From Burkholderia territorii (lineage in GTDB: Bacteria; Pseudomonadota; Gammaproteobacteria; Burkholderiales; Burkholderiaceae), in NCBI RefSeq assembly GCF_902833055.1, contig NZ_CADFEJ010000025.1:1-64000 (forward strand): DNA of 64,000 nt, read 5' to 3'. The notes under the pieces are model-generated. The model worked only from the letters and a program-made list of their open reading frames with translations. It searched no databases and was not told the DNA's origin. This document shows, piece by piece, positions 54,502 to 63,877 of this stretch. Made by a program: the position numbers and the translations under genes. Each line of letters starts with the position of its first letter. The first letter of the stretch is position 1.

Positions 54502-55398
54502 TCAGCGCGGGCGACGCTTCAGCGCGCGCGTGCCGGACGGATCGACGCCCAGCCACTGCATCGCGACGAGAAGCGGCAGCGTCATCAGCAGGAACACGAT
54601 CGTGTACGCGCTGCCGACTTCGAGGCGCAGCGATGCGTAGGTGTCGGCGAGTCCGACGGGCAGCGTCTTCGTATCGGGCGTGTGCAGCATCCACGTGAGG
54701 TTGAATTCGCCGATCGACAGCGTGAGTACCGCGAGCGCGCCCGCGACGATGCCGGGGCGCAGGTTCGGCAGCACGATCGTGACGAAGCGCGTGACGAACG
54801 ACGCGCCGAGGCTCGCCGCGCCTTCCTCGAGCGTGCGCAGGTCGGCACCCGCGGCGACGGCCGCGACCGCGCGCACCATGAACGGCAGCGTGAACACGAC
54901 GTGGCCGACGACGATGAACCAGAGGCTCATCCGGAACGCGGTGAAGCCGCCGTACACCACCAGCAGCGCGAGCGCGGACGCGAGGCCCGGCAGCGCGACC
55001 GGCAGCACGAGCGCTTCCTCGATCACACGGGCGACGCGATTCTTGCTGCGCGCGAGCGCATAGCCGGCCGGCACGCCGACGACGAGCACGATCGCGAGCG
55101 TCGCGAACGCGACGCCGAGCGACAGCACGACCGATCCCTGGTATTGCTGCCACACCTGTTCGAGCCAGCGCAGCGTGAGGCCGCTCGACAGTCCGCGGAA
55201 ATAGTTGACGGTGAGGCCCGCGAGCACCGACATCACGACGGGCACGATCAGGAACGCGCACAGCAGCAGGGTGACGCCCCATTGCAGCGCGGCGATCGCA
55301 CGCGCGCCCGACACGCGCGGTGCGCGGCGCGCGGCGCCGGTCGCGTGCGATGGGGCAGGCGCCGGCGACGGCGCGGACGAACCGGAAAGCGATTGCAT
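54502..55398 (-). CDS. ABC importer permease 2
   Basis: 298 residues from ATG 55398 with GAGGA upstream. Six helices after an Ala/Pro-rich N-terminus of about 30 residues. The EAA loop LRTLEEGAASLGASFVTRFVTIVLPNLRPGIV marks contact with the ATPase. Resembles the PotC/PhnV type of permease. Gene lies 10 bases after permease 1. Confidence 0.88.
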   Translation of the reverse strand: MQSLSGSSAPSPAPAPSHATGAARRAPRVSGARAIAALQWGVTLLLCAFLIVPVVMSVLAGLTVNYFRGLSSGLTLRWLEQVWQQYQGSVVLSLGVAFATLAIVLVVGVPAGYALARSKNRVARVIEEALVLPVALPGLASALALLVVYGGFTAFRMSLWFIVVGHVVFTLPFMVRAVAAVAAGADLRTLEEGAASLGASFVTRFVTIVLPNLRPGIVAGALAVLTLSIGEFNLTWMLHTPDTKTLPVGLADTYASLRLEVGSAYTIVFLLMTLPLLVAMQWLGVDPSGTRALKRRPR

Positions 55399-55408
55399 GA
55401 AGGAATCC

Positions 55409-56233
55409 TCAGGCCGCGGCGGCGGCGGTGTGGCCGGTGAACCGGCGCGCGAGCGCGAGCACGGCCCACGTGACGATGCCGAGCACGATCGACAGGCCGG
55501 CGGCCGTCGCGATGTTCGCGTTCAGCGTGAATTCGGTGTAGATCGTCATCGGCAGCACGTTCAGGTCGGTGGCGAGCGTGAAGGCGGTGCCGAACGCGCC
55601 CATCGCGGTCGCGAAGCAGATCGCGCCGGCGGCGATCAGGCCCGGCGCGAGCGCCGGCAGCACGATGTCGGCGAAGATGCGCCACGGCGACGCGCCGAGC
55701 GAGCGCGCCGCTTCCTCGAGCGACGCGTCGAGCTTCGACGCGGCCGCGATCACCGTGACGATCACGCGCGGGATCGAGAAGTACAGGTAGCCGACGAACA
55801 GCCCGGCAACCGAATACGCGAACACCCACTTGTCGCCGGTCAGCTTCGCGGACAGCATTCCGATCAGCCCTTGCCGGCCGGCGAGCATGATCACCATGAA
55901 GCCGACCACGACGCCCGGGAACGCGAGCGGAAAGGTGAGCAGCGCGAGCAGCACGCGCTTGCCGGCGAATTCGCGACGTGCGAGCAGCAGGCCCGAGATC
56001 GTCGACAGCGCGAGCGTCGCGAGCGTGACGCCGGCCGACAACGCGACCGTTTCGCCGAGGCTCTTCATGTAGCGCGCGTTGCCGAGCAGTGCCGCGTACT
56101 GCGTGAAGAACGCGCCGTCGGCCGATACGTGCACGAGTGCCGCCATCGGCAGCAGCCAGAACGCGGCGAACACCGCCAGCGCCGGCGCGACGAGCGCGAC
56201 GCGCCAGCGCAGCGGGAAAGTCAGGTCGAGCAT
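55409..56233 (-). CDS. ABC importer permease 1
   Basis: 274 residues from ATG 56233. Six helices; EAA loop ASLEEAARSLGASPWRIFADIVLPALAPGLIA. Resembles PotB/PhnU-type permeases. It starts 16 bases after the binding-protein stop and is followed closely by permease 2. Together they make the heterodimeric channel. Confidence 0.88.
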   Translation of the reverse strand: MLDLTFPLRWRVALVAPALAVFAAFWLLPMAALVHVSADGAFFTQYAALLGNARYMKSLGETVALSAGVTLATLALSTISGLLLARREFAGKRVLLALLTFPLAFPGVVVGFMVIMLAGRQGLIGMLSAKLTGDKWVFAYSVAGLFVGYLYFSIPRVIVTVIAAASKLDASLEEAARSLGASPWRIFADIVLPALAPGLIAAGAICFATAMGAFGTAFTLATDLNVLPMTIYTEFTLNANIATAAGLSIVLGIVTWAVLALARRFTGHTAAAAA

Positions 56234-56249
56234 GGCGTGAGTCCGGCGC

Positions 56250-57278
56250 TTACTGCATCACCTGCAGGTATTGTTGGCCGAACGCCTGCTGACCGGCCGC
56301 CATCTTGCCGAAGTCGACCGATTTCGCGCGCGCATATTCGCTCGCCGGCAGGAACTTCGCGGCGACGTCCGCGCCGAGCGTCTGCGCACGCACCGGGCGC
56401 AGGTATGCGTTGGCCCACAGCTTCTGGCCTTCGTCGGACAGCACGAAGTCGAGCACCTTCCGGCCGTTCGCATCGTGCGGCGCGCCCTTGACGAGGCTCA
56501 TCACGTACGGCACCGCGATCGTGCCTTCCTTCGGAATCACGAACTCGACGTTCGCGTGATCCTTGTACTTCGCGCGATACGCATCGAAGTCGTAGTCGAG
56601 CAGAATCGGAATCTCGCCGGACAGCACGCGTGCATACGCGGTCTGCTTCGGCACGATCGGCGCGTTCGCCTTCAGCTTGCGGAACCAGTCGAGCGCCGGC
56701 TTGAAGTTGTCGAGGCTGCCGCCGAGCGCCTGGTTGACGGCGACCGCGCCCGCGTAGCCGACGAACGCGCTGGACGGATCGAGATAGCCGACCATGCCCT
56801 TGTATTCGGGCTTCAGCAGGTCCGCCCACGAACGCGGGACGGGCTTGCCGTCGAGCGCATCCTTGTTCACGAAGAAGCCGAGCGTGCCCGAGTGGATCGC
56901 GAACCAGTAGCCTTGCGGATCCTTCAGGTTCGCCGGGATGTCGTTCCAGTGCGTGGGCTTGTACGGCGCGATCACGTCCTTGTCCTTTGCCTGGAATGCC
57001 GACGACACGCCGAGATAGACGACGTCGGCGACCGGGCTCTTCTGCTCCGCGATCAGCTGCGCGATCGCCTGGCCGGAGTTCTTGTTGTCGAACGGCACGC
57101 GGATGCCGGTCTTCTGCTTGATTGCCGCGATCTGCGCGGCCCAGTCCGCCCATTCGGGCGGGCAGTTGTAGCAGATCGCGGTTTCGTCGGCGTGGGCAGC
57201 GGGGGCGAGCGCGACGAGCGCGGCGCAGGCGACGGGTGCGGCGAGCACGCGCAGCAGCGAGGTCAGGCGAAAGGACAC
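56250..57278 (-). CDS. ABC importer substrate-binding protein, family 1 extracellular (PotD/FbpA/PhnS-like)
   Basis: 342 residues from GTG 57278 (CGGAG upstream). Signal peptide ends near AAHADE. The mature protein begins AICYNCPPEWADWAAQIAAIKQKTGIRVPFDNKNSGQAIAQLIAEQKSPVADVVYLG, a periplasmic binding protein of the FbpA/PotD fold, but without the FbpA start signature and without its paired tyrosines. The substrate cannot be read directly. Because the operon ends in a GpdQ-like phosphodiesterase, a glycerophosphodiester or other phosphodiester is the leading idea. Confidence 0.87.
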   Translation of the reverse strand: MSFRLTSLLRVLAAPVACAALVALAPAAHADETAICYNCPPEWADWAAQIAAIKQKTGIRVPFDNKNSGQAIAQLIAEQKSPVADVVYLGVSSAFQAKDKDVIAPYKPTHWNDIPANLKDPQGYWFAIHSGTLGFFVNKDALDGKPVPRSWADLLKPEYKGMVGYLDPSSAFVGYAGAVAVNQALGGSLDNFKPALDWFRKLKANAPIVPKQTAYARVLSGEIPILLDYDFDAYRAKYKDHANVEFVIPKEGTIAVPYVMSLVKGAPHDANGRKVLDFVLSDEGQKLWANAYLRPVRAQTLGADVAAKFLPASEYARAKSVDFGKMAAGQQAFGQQYLQVMQ

Positions 57279-57340
57279 GGTGGGTCTCCGGGCGGGGTGA
57301 GGGTATGTCGCCGCGCCGCGCGCGGTGGCGCGGCGCGTGT
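57279..57340 (-). other. Intercistronic hairpin
   Basis: Between the regulator and the binding-protein gene a strong GC-rich stem (CGCCGCGCC with GGCGCGGCG) separates two reading frames in the same direction. No T run follows, so it may set mRNA stability rather than terminate. Confidence 0.45.
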
Positions 57341-58366
57341 TCAGGCTTGGTGCAGCTGAAGGTCGGCGGCCGGCGACGCGACCGTCGCGCCGTCGCGTAC
57401 CGTATGCGGCAGGATCAGCGACGTGCGCTCGATCGTCGCACCGCCAATGCATTCGACGAGACGCCGCCATGCATGGCGGCCGATGTCCTGGTTCGGCGTC
57501 GCGACGCTCGCAAGCGGCGGCGCGAGCAGCTCGCCGATCGCGATGCCGTCGAAGCCGAGCACCGACAGGTCGTCGGGAATCGAGAAGCCTGCTCGACGCA
57601 GGCCGCGCATCACGACCATCGCGAGCAGGTCGTTGCTGCAGAAGAGGGCGGTCGGGCGCGTGGCTTGCGCGGTCAGGTGCGCGAGCACCGCGTCGGGAAG
57701 CTCGGCCGCGTTGAAGTCGACTTCCACCGGCGGCAGCGTCGCGACGCCGGCTTCCTCGAGTGCCTGCGCGTAGCCCAGATGGCGCTGGCGTGCGCGATCC
57801 GACGCGGCGAGCGAGCCGGCCAGCATCAGCACGCGACGGTGGCCGCGCGCGGTCAGCAGACGGACGCCGTCATAGGCGGCGCGGCGGTTGTCGACCGACA
57901 CCGACGGGCGGCGTTGCGTGTCGTTGTGCATCAGCACGTAATGCGGGCCGTCGCGGTCGAGCATGTCGAGCAGCGGATGCGTGTCCGCATCGGCGACGGT
58001 CAGGATCAGCCCCTCGACGCGTTGCTCGCGCAGCGTCTCGATCGCATGGCGTTCGCGCGCGGCGTCGTATTCGGTCGTCATCAGGATCAGCTTGAAGCCG
58101 GCTGCGGTCGCGAGTTCGTCGATGCCCTGCAGGCAGTCGGCGAACACCGGGTTCGACAGCGTCGGCACGACGACGCCGACCAGCCGCGTGCGCTCGCCGC
58201 GCAACTGCCGGCCGAGCGGGCTCGGGCGGAACTGCAGCGTGTCGATGGCGGTGCGGATCGTCGCCAGCGTGGCGGGGCTGACGGTGTGCGGCGCGTTGAT
58301 CGCGCGCGAGACGGTAGCGATCGAGAAGCCGGCGAGTGCGGCGACGTCCTTGATGGTCGGGGTCAT
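57341..58366 (-). CDS. LacI-family transcriptional regulator
   Basis: 341 residues from ATG 58366. The LacI-type HTH and hinge are at the N-terminus: TPTIKDVAALAGFSIATVSRAINAPHTVSPATLATIRTAIDTLQFRPSPLGRQLRGERTRLVGVVVP. Next is a periplasmic-binding-protein-like effector domain (NPVFADCLQGIDELATAAGF and PTALFCSNDLLAMVVMRGLRRAGFSIPDDLSVLGFDG). It leads the ABC importer operon and probably controls it in response to the imported compound. Two AAACGTTT palindromes just upstream suggest autoregulation. Confidence 0.92.
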   Translation of the reverse strand: MTPTIKDVAALAGFSIATVSRAINAPHTVSPATLATIRTAIDTLQFRPSPLGRQLRGERTRLVGVVVPTLSNPVFADCLQGIDELATAAGFKLILMTTEYDAARERHAIETLREQRVEGLILTVADADTHPLLDMLDRDGPHYVLMHNDTQRRPSVSVDNRRAAYDGVRLLTARGHRRVLMLAGSLAASDRARQRHLGYAQALEEAGVATLPPVEVDFNAAELPDAVLAHLTAQATRPTALFCSNDLLAMVVMRGLRRAGFSIPDDLSVLGFDGIAIGELLAPPLASVATPNQDIGRHAWRRLVECIGGATIERTSLILPHTVRDGATVASPAADLQLHQA

Positions 58367-58381
58367 GGCGTGATGCGATGT

Positions 58382-58416
58382 AAACGTTTTCGGCGAGGAA
58401 ATTATCGAAAACGTTT
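58382..58416 (-). promoter_or_regulatory. Pair of AAACGTTT operators
   Basis: Two AAACGTTT palindromes (58382-58389 and 58409-58416), 27 bases apart, sit 15-50 bases upstream of the regulator ATG. LacI proteins bind CG-centred palindromes of this type. A weaker copy (ACAAACGTC) is at 58464-58472. Confidence 0.6.
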
Positions 58417-58664
58417 GTGACTTCGCGATGACGCATGAGACGTCTGTTTCGTCGACATTGCGATACAAACGTCAGATGTTTCAGCGCCCGGCGAGCGGGG
58501 CGGATTCGATTGTATCGGCGGATGCTGCGGTGCGGGGCGAAATCGACGACCGTGTCGCGTGGATGTCGAAGACGCCGGATGAATCCGCGCGTGCACGGTG
58601 CGCGCCGACATGCTGCATCGCGATGCAATACGCGTGAATCAGCTAATGCATGTGCAAGCAATGG

Positions 58665-58670
58665 TAGAAT
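58665..58670 (+). promoter_or_regulatory. Likely -10 of the tRNA-Leu promoter
   Basis: TAGAAT lies 15 bases before the tRNA, followed by a GC-rich discriminator typical of stringently controlled tRNA promoters. No good -35 could be placed. Confidence 0.35.
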
Positions 58671-58685
58671 CGCGTCCGCCCTTTT

Positions 58686-59030
58686 GCCGGGGTGATGAAA
58701 TTGGTAAACATAGCGGACTTAAATGATTGAGTGCCCGGCCGGAAACGGTCGGTGCAGAACCCTTCAAATTCGGCGAAACCCCTGATGCGCGACGCGCGTC
58801 GAGGCAACGCCGAGCCAAGCCTCGCGGTACAGCTCGAGCGAGGAAGGTGTAGAGACTAGACGGGGGGCGCCTAAGGCGCACGGGTGGCGATCACGCCCGC
58901 GCGCGACGGCGAAGGCATAGTCCAGCGCACGAACGGTGTCGTATCGACGACGCCGGCTTTGAAAGAAGCAGTGTGACGAAAATCCGCCGCCTTGATTGGC
59001 TTGCCGGTTCGAGTCCGGTCCCCGGCACCA
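58686..59030 (+). tRNA. tRNA-Leu(UAA) split by a group I intron
   Basis: The 5' exon (58686-58720) starts with GCCGGGG and a D arm and ends in the anticodon stem GCGGA followed by CTT. The 3' exon (58979-59030) starts AAAATCCGC, completing the loop CTTAAAA with anticodon TAA, then has a long variable arm, a T arm (GCCGG-TTCGAGT-CCGGT), acceptor CCCCGGC and encoded ACCA. Acceptor arms pair perfectly (GCCGGGG with CCCCGGC). Joining the exons gives a normal class II leucine tRNA of 87 bases. The intron sits after U34, the same position as in cyanobacterial tRNA-Leu(UAA). Confidence 0.93.
58721..58978 (+). ncRNA. Self-splicing group I intron (IC3-like)
   Basis: 258 bases, no ORF. It begins AAATGATTGAG; CUU of the exon pairs with GAG (58729-58731), placing the obligatory U.G wobble at the 5' splice site. 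The core has the P/Q segment CAAATTCGGCGAAACC (58765-58780), GGCAACGCCGAGCCAAGC (58803-58820), the R segment GTGTAGAGACTAGACGG (58848-58864), and the S segment GAAGGCATAGTCCAG (58911-58925). These are the same as in the Azoarcus tRNA-Ile ribozyme. The last base is G (58978), the terminal omega-G. Confidence 0.92.
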
Positions 59031-59244
59031 TTTCGTATTTGCCGACACGCGTCCGGGTCAGGCGGCGGCATGGGCCGAGCCGTTGCGTGCGCGCCAGCCG
59101 TTTCCTCTCCGGATCGATCTCTCGTCGACTCCACCATCCCGCTGCAGTTGTCGACGGCACGCATCGCCGTTGAAGGCGGGTTGGCGTATCGCCAGGATGG
59201 CGCCTCGGCCCAATGCCGTTGCACACGGGACCGAGGCTCGACGC

Positions 59245-59802
59245 CTAACCGCGCGTGATCATCCATGCACCGCTGCCGCTCCCTTCTCGATCCACCAGCA
59301 ACGAAGCCGAGACGTTGTACAGGAAGCCGGATTGTCCTTCGCCCCGCGTATCGAGGAATCCGGCGCCGTTATTGAACGAATTCAGTAAAAATAGCTGGTC
59401 TTCGGTAATCAGCTTCGGATCGTTCTGGGGATTCGAGCGAATGAAAATATGCCAGGCGACGGATCCGGTGCCGCCCAGGCCGCCCGATGTAGCGACGTCG
59501 AGATTTTGGCCGTTATTGGCATTGTTATTGAACAGGGCCAGATAGCTGTTGTCCTTGACGCTCTGAAGCAGAATCTGGTCGCAACTGACGACGTTTTGCC
59601 CTTTGGGTTTCTGATTGAGCGGCGAAACGATAATCCATTGCGTTGCCGTTTCATTTCCGCTGAGCGACGAGACGGTTCCCACATAATCCTGGCCGCCATC
59701 GACTCGGGCAGGGCCGCCCACGCACAGATAACCGCCTTTCCAGTTGCCCCCGTAGCCGTTGGTGAGTCGAATAACATCGCCGTACTTCACGTAGTCTGCC
59801 AT
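59245..59802 (-). CDS. Beta-trefoil lectin-like protein, no signal peptide
   Basis: 185 residues from ATG 59802 (GGAGA upstream). There is no signal peptide. The sequence has a threefold internal pattern: YGDVIRLTNGYGG...YLCVGG, CDQILLQSVKDNSYLALFNNN...NLDVAT, and EDQLFLLNSFNN GAGFLDTRG, each about 55 residues and ending with a W (QWIIV, AWHIF, AWMIT). This suggests a beta-trefoil fold as in ricin-type and fungal fruit-body lectins. Function unknown; sugar binding is inference. It is divergent from the lipase gene and both lie next to the tRNA, with an AT-richer spacer. Confidence 0.7.
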   Translation of the reverse strand: MADYVKYGDVIRLTNGYGGNWKGGYLCVGGPARVDGGQDYVGTVSSLSGNETATQWIIVSPLNQKPKGQNVVSCDQILLQSVKDNSYLALFNNNANNGQNLDVATSGGLGGTGSVAWHIFIRSNPQNDPKLITEDQLFLLNSFNNGAGFLDTRGEGQSGFLYNVSASLLVDREGSGSGAWMITRG

Positions 59803-60231
59803 CGTTGTTCTCCGAGTTGTCATACGATGCTCGACGTGGCCACGTCGGATCGAATTCTAGTCGAAAATTCTTCAGAGGTAAGCGATGTTACGTGTCCGCA
59901 CCAATTTATTCGCTTATCGAAAATATCGGGATGGTGATGCGATTATTTGAAACGGAGAACATCGATTTGGTGATGTTGAATTTATTCAATAAAAATAAGG
60001 GCCGGTATTTGACGTGAATCCGAAAATGGCTCAATGGCACCTGCCAATATCGACAGGTTGTTTCGCTTTAATGCGTGCGCCATTATTTGCGCGATTATTG
60101 CGAACCTGCGCCGTCTGCAATTGAAGAACCGTCGTTGCGCACCGAATGACATTTGCACCGGCGCAAGCGGCCAGGAGCCGGCGTTACTCGCAATGATTCC
60201 CTTCCGCAGTGCGACGACGAGGCGACGAACC
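59803..60231. other. AT-rich divergent spacer beside the tRNA
   Basis: 429 bases between the divergent lectin-like and lipase genes, visibly richer in A and T than the rest of the window, especially 59870-60000. It must hold both promoters. A 27-codon open frame (59937-60017, MRLFETENIDLVMLNL...) without a ribosome site is probably not a gene. The composition suggests recent acquisition. Confidence 0.5.
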
Positions 60232-61266
60232 ATGACATCCAGCAAACTCGGGCAAATGCAGGTCAACCTCACGTTGGCCTATGTGCTGAACAACGCGGCC
60301 ACGGACAAATTCGGACACGGCATCCAGCATCCGACAGCCCCGCAGGTGAAAAAGATCATCGTGGATCGCCTGAACGGATCGCGGATGACGCGGAACGATC
60401 AGTTTGCGATCGTTTGGGGGCCCGCCATCGTATCGGACGGGAATGGCTATGCCGCCAATGTCACGGCCGTGTTGCAATCGACCGCCACCGGCGAATATTC
60501 GGTCGTGACGAGCGGCACCAATTTCGAATCGCCGCTCGATCTCATGGGCGACTTTTCGTTCGGAACGCTTGAACCGTTCAGCGCGTATGTGCGGGACTGC
60601 CCGTCCGACGCACGCATATCGGCGGGTACCAACGGGGCGTTGTTTTACGTGCTGGACACGCCGGATTCAAGTCGCGTGAAGCTTGCAGACTTTCTGAGGA
60701 CCGTGCAGCCGTCGTCGGTCGTCAACGTCATCGGGCACAGCCTCGGCGGCGCGCTGGCATCCGCGATCGTGTTGTACCTGAAGAATCAGAATGGCTTGCA
60801 GGCCCACACGTACAACTGCCAGACATTCGCGGGCCCGACAGCAGGCAATGCGGCATTTGCCGACTATTTCAACCAGCAAATGCGGGACCGTGCGGTGCGC
60901 GTGTTCAATTCGCGGGATATCGTTCCGATGGCCTGGAATGCGGACACCATTCTGCAGGTGAAGGACGTCTACAGCGATGCGGGGCTGGATACTCCGCTCG
61001 ATACGAAGATTGCCGTCGATGCGGTTTCCGCGGCTACCCGGCCCCTGGCTTACGCGCAATGGGGAGCGGCCGATCTTTCAGCGTCGGTGACGACGCCGAT
61101 GCAATACCGGCTCGACGGTACGGTGAATGGACACATCCGTGATTTCCACACGCAGGTTGGCTATCAGCATATCTACGAATACATGACGTGCCTCGATATG
61201 GCGCTGTCGGACATAGACATTCCCGGGCCGGGCCCCGGGCAAGTTGCATCGCCAATTGTTCGCTGA
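60232..61266 (+). CDS. Class 3 (fungal-type) lipase
   Basis: 344 residues from ATG 60232 (GAGG upstream). Alpha/beta hydrolase of the lipase_3 family: nucleophile Ser170 in VIGHSLGGALAS, catalytic Asp in FNSRDIVPMAWN, and probable His in GYQHIYEYM. The block YNCQTFAGPTAGNAAFADYFNQQ is the typical class 3 pattern. There is no signal peptide, so export, if any, would need another route. It is divergent from the lectin-like gene and ends before a terminator. Substrate not known; class 3 members hydrolyse triacylglycerol or phospholipid. Confidence 0.85.
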   Translation: MTSSKLGQMQVNLTLAYVLNNAATDKFGHGIQHPTAPQVKKIIVDRLNGSRMTRNDQFAIVWGPAIVSDGNGYAANVTAVLQSTATGEYSVVTSGTNFESPLDLMGDFSFGTLEPFSAYVRDCPSDARISAGTNGALFYVLDTPDSSRVKLADFLRTVQPSSVVNVIGHSLGGALASAIVLYLKNQNGLQAHTYNCQTFAGPTAGNAAFADYFNQQMRDRAVRVFNSRDIVPMAWNADTILQVKDVYSDAGLDTPLDTKIAVDAVSAATRPLAYAQWGAADLSASVTTPMQYRLDGTVNGHIRDFHTQVGYQHIYEYMTCLDMALSDIDIPGPGPGQVASPIVR

Positions 61267-61613
61267 GGGTCGCACGAGTCCTGGGCTGCGTATCTGCGCG
61301 AACCAGGCCCGCACCAAGCGAAGCGCGCAAGCGGAAAGTCGCGCGAGGCAAAACGGCGCGGTGAAATGAATTGCGATGTCAAAGCCCGCTTCTGCGGGCT
61401 TTCTTGTCGATGGTGCCTGAGGAGCACGGCGGGCTGCACACGAGGACGGATGGCGCCACGCGCCGCACACGGAGGCGACTCGATGGAGGATGCCGTTACG
61501 AGCATGCCTGGCGGGACGTGGTGCCATCGCCGTGCGAGCGCGATGCGCGCTTCGCGTTTACCATCGCGATACGATCTATCCGAACAGATGTTCCCGCCGC
61601 AACGTCACTCGCC
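61267..61613. other. Intergenic region after the lipase gene
   Basis: 347 bases with a good terminator (61381-61403) for the lipase and otherwise nothing I can name; the promoter of the flavin reductase gene should lie in the second half. Confidence 0.5.
61381..61403 (+). terminator. Rho-independent terminator after the lipase gene
   Basis: A 9-bp stem (AAAGCCCGC with GCGGGCTTT, loop of four) at 61381-61402 is followed by CTT. It is about 115 bases after the lipase stop. Confidence 0.75.
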
Positions 61614-62240
61614 ATGACCGACTCCACCTACCACTATTACGAACCCGCACAAGGCCACGGCCTCCCGCACGATCCGCTGAACGCGATCATCGGCCCGCGC
61701 CCGATCGGCTGGATTTCCTCCCGAGGCGCCGACGGCACGGTCAATCTCGCGCCGTACAGCTTCTTCAACGCGTTCAACTATCGTCCGCCGATCATCGGCT
61801 TTTCGAGCATCGCCGCGAAGGACAGCCTGCGCAACGTGCAGGAAACCGGCGAGTTCGTGTGGAACCTCGCGACGCGCGACCTTGCCGAGCGGATGAACCA
61901 GACCTGCGCTGCGGTGCCGTACGGCGTCAACGAATTCGACCTCGGCGGCCTGACCGCGATTGCGTCGCGCGTCGTCGACGTGCCGCGCGTGGCGGAAAGC
62001 GGCGTGAACTTCGAATGCAAGGTGACCGACGTGATCCCGCTGCGCGATCACCGCGGCATCGAGACTCCGGCGACGCTGGTGCTCGGCGAGGTCATCGCCG
62101 TGCATATTCGGCATGACCTGCTGAAGGACGGCATCTTCGACACGTTCGGCGCGGGCATCATTCTGCGTGCGGGCGGCCCGTCGGCGTACGCGCACGTGAG
62201 GCCCGACAGCCGCTTCGACATCGCGCGCCCCGACGCGTGA
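61614..62240 (+). CDS. Flavin reductase-like flavoprotein
   Basis: 208 residues from ATG 61614. The flavin-reductase-like FMN-binding split barrel shows DPLNAIIGPRPIGWISSRGADGTVNLAPYSFFNAFNYRPPIIGFSSIAAKDSLRNVQETGEFVWNL, which is the RPIGWIST-type signature of the DIM6/NTAB family. Such proteins bind FMN and reduce it with NAD(P)H for a partner monooxygenase. No monooxygenase is adjacent. A hairpin with a T-rich end follows (62299-62332). Confidence 0.87.
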   Translation: MTDSTYHYYEPAQGHGLPHDPLNAIIGPRPIGWISSRGADGTVNLAPYSFFNAFNYRPPIIGFSSIAAKDSLRNVQETGEFVWNLATRDLAERMNQTCAAVPYGVNEFDLGGLTAIASRVVDVPRVAESGVNFECKVTDVIPLRDHRGIETPATLVLGEVIAVHIRHDLLKDGIFDTFGAGIILRAGGPSAYAHVRPDSRFDIARPDA

Positions 62241-62298
62241 TGCATCGCCCGCCGGGGCCACCCGGCGAGGCGGGCGCGCAAGCGCCCGACACACCAGG

Positions 62299-62332
62299 CC
62301 CCGCCCGGATCCAGGATTTCGCGGGGTCTTTT
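62299..62332 (+). terminator. Possible terminator after the flavin reductase gene
   Basis: CCCCGC at 62299-62304 can pair with GCGGGG at 62321-62326, followed by TCTTTT. The loop is long (16 bases), so the call is moderate. Confidence 0.5.
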
Positions 62333-63875
<1,543 letters not shown>

Positions 63876-63877
63876 TC

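Noticed and set aside
58686-59030. Considered tmRNA or a permuted tRNA because two tRNA-like halves flank 258 bases.
   Set aside because: The halves make a normal leucine tRNA with anticodon loop, variable arm and matching acceptor ends, and the insert has group I core elements and no tag-peptide frame.
59031-59244. Looked for an attachment-site copy of the tRNA 3' end or an integrase gene downstream of the tRNA.
   Set aside because: No second copy of the 3' end and no integrase were found within the window, so an integrated element is not supported.
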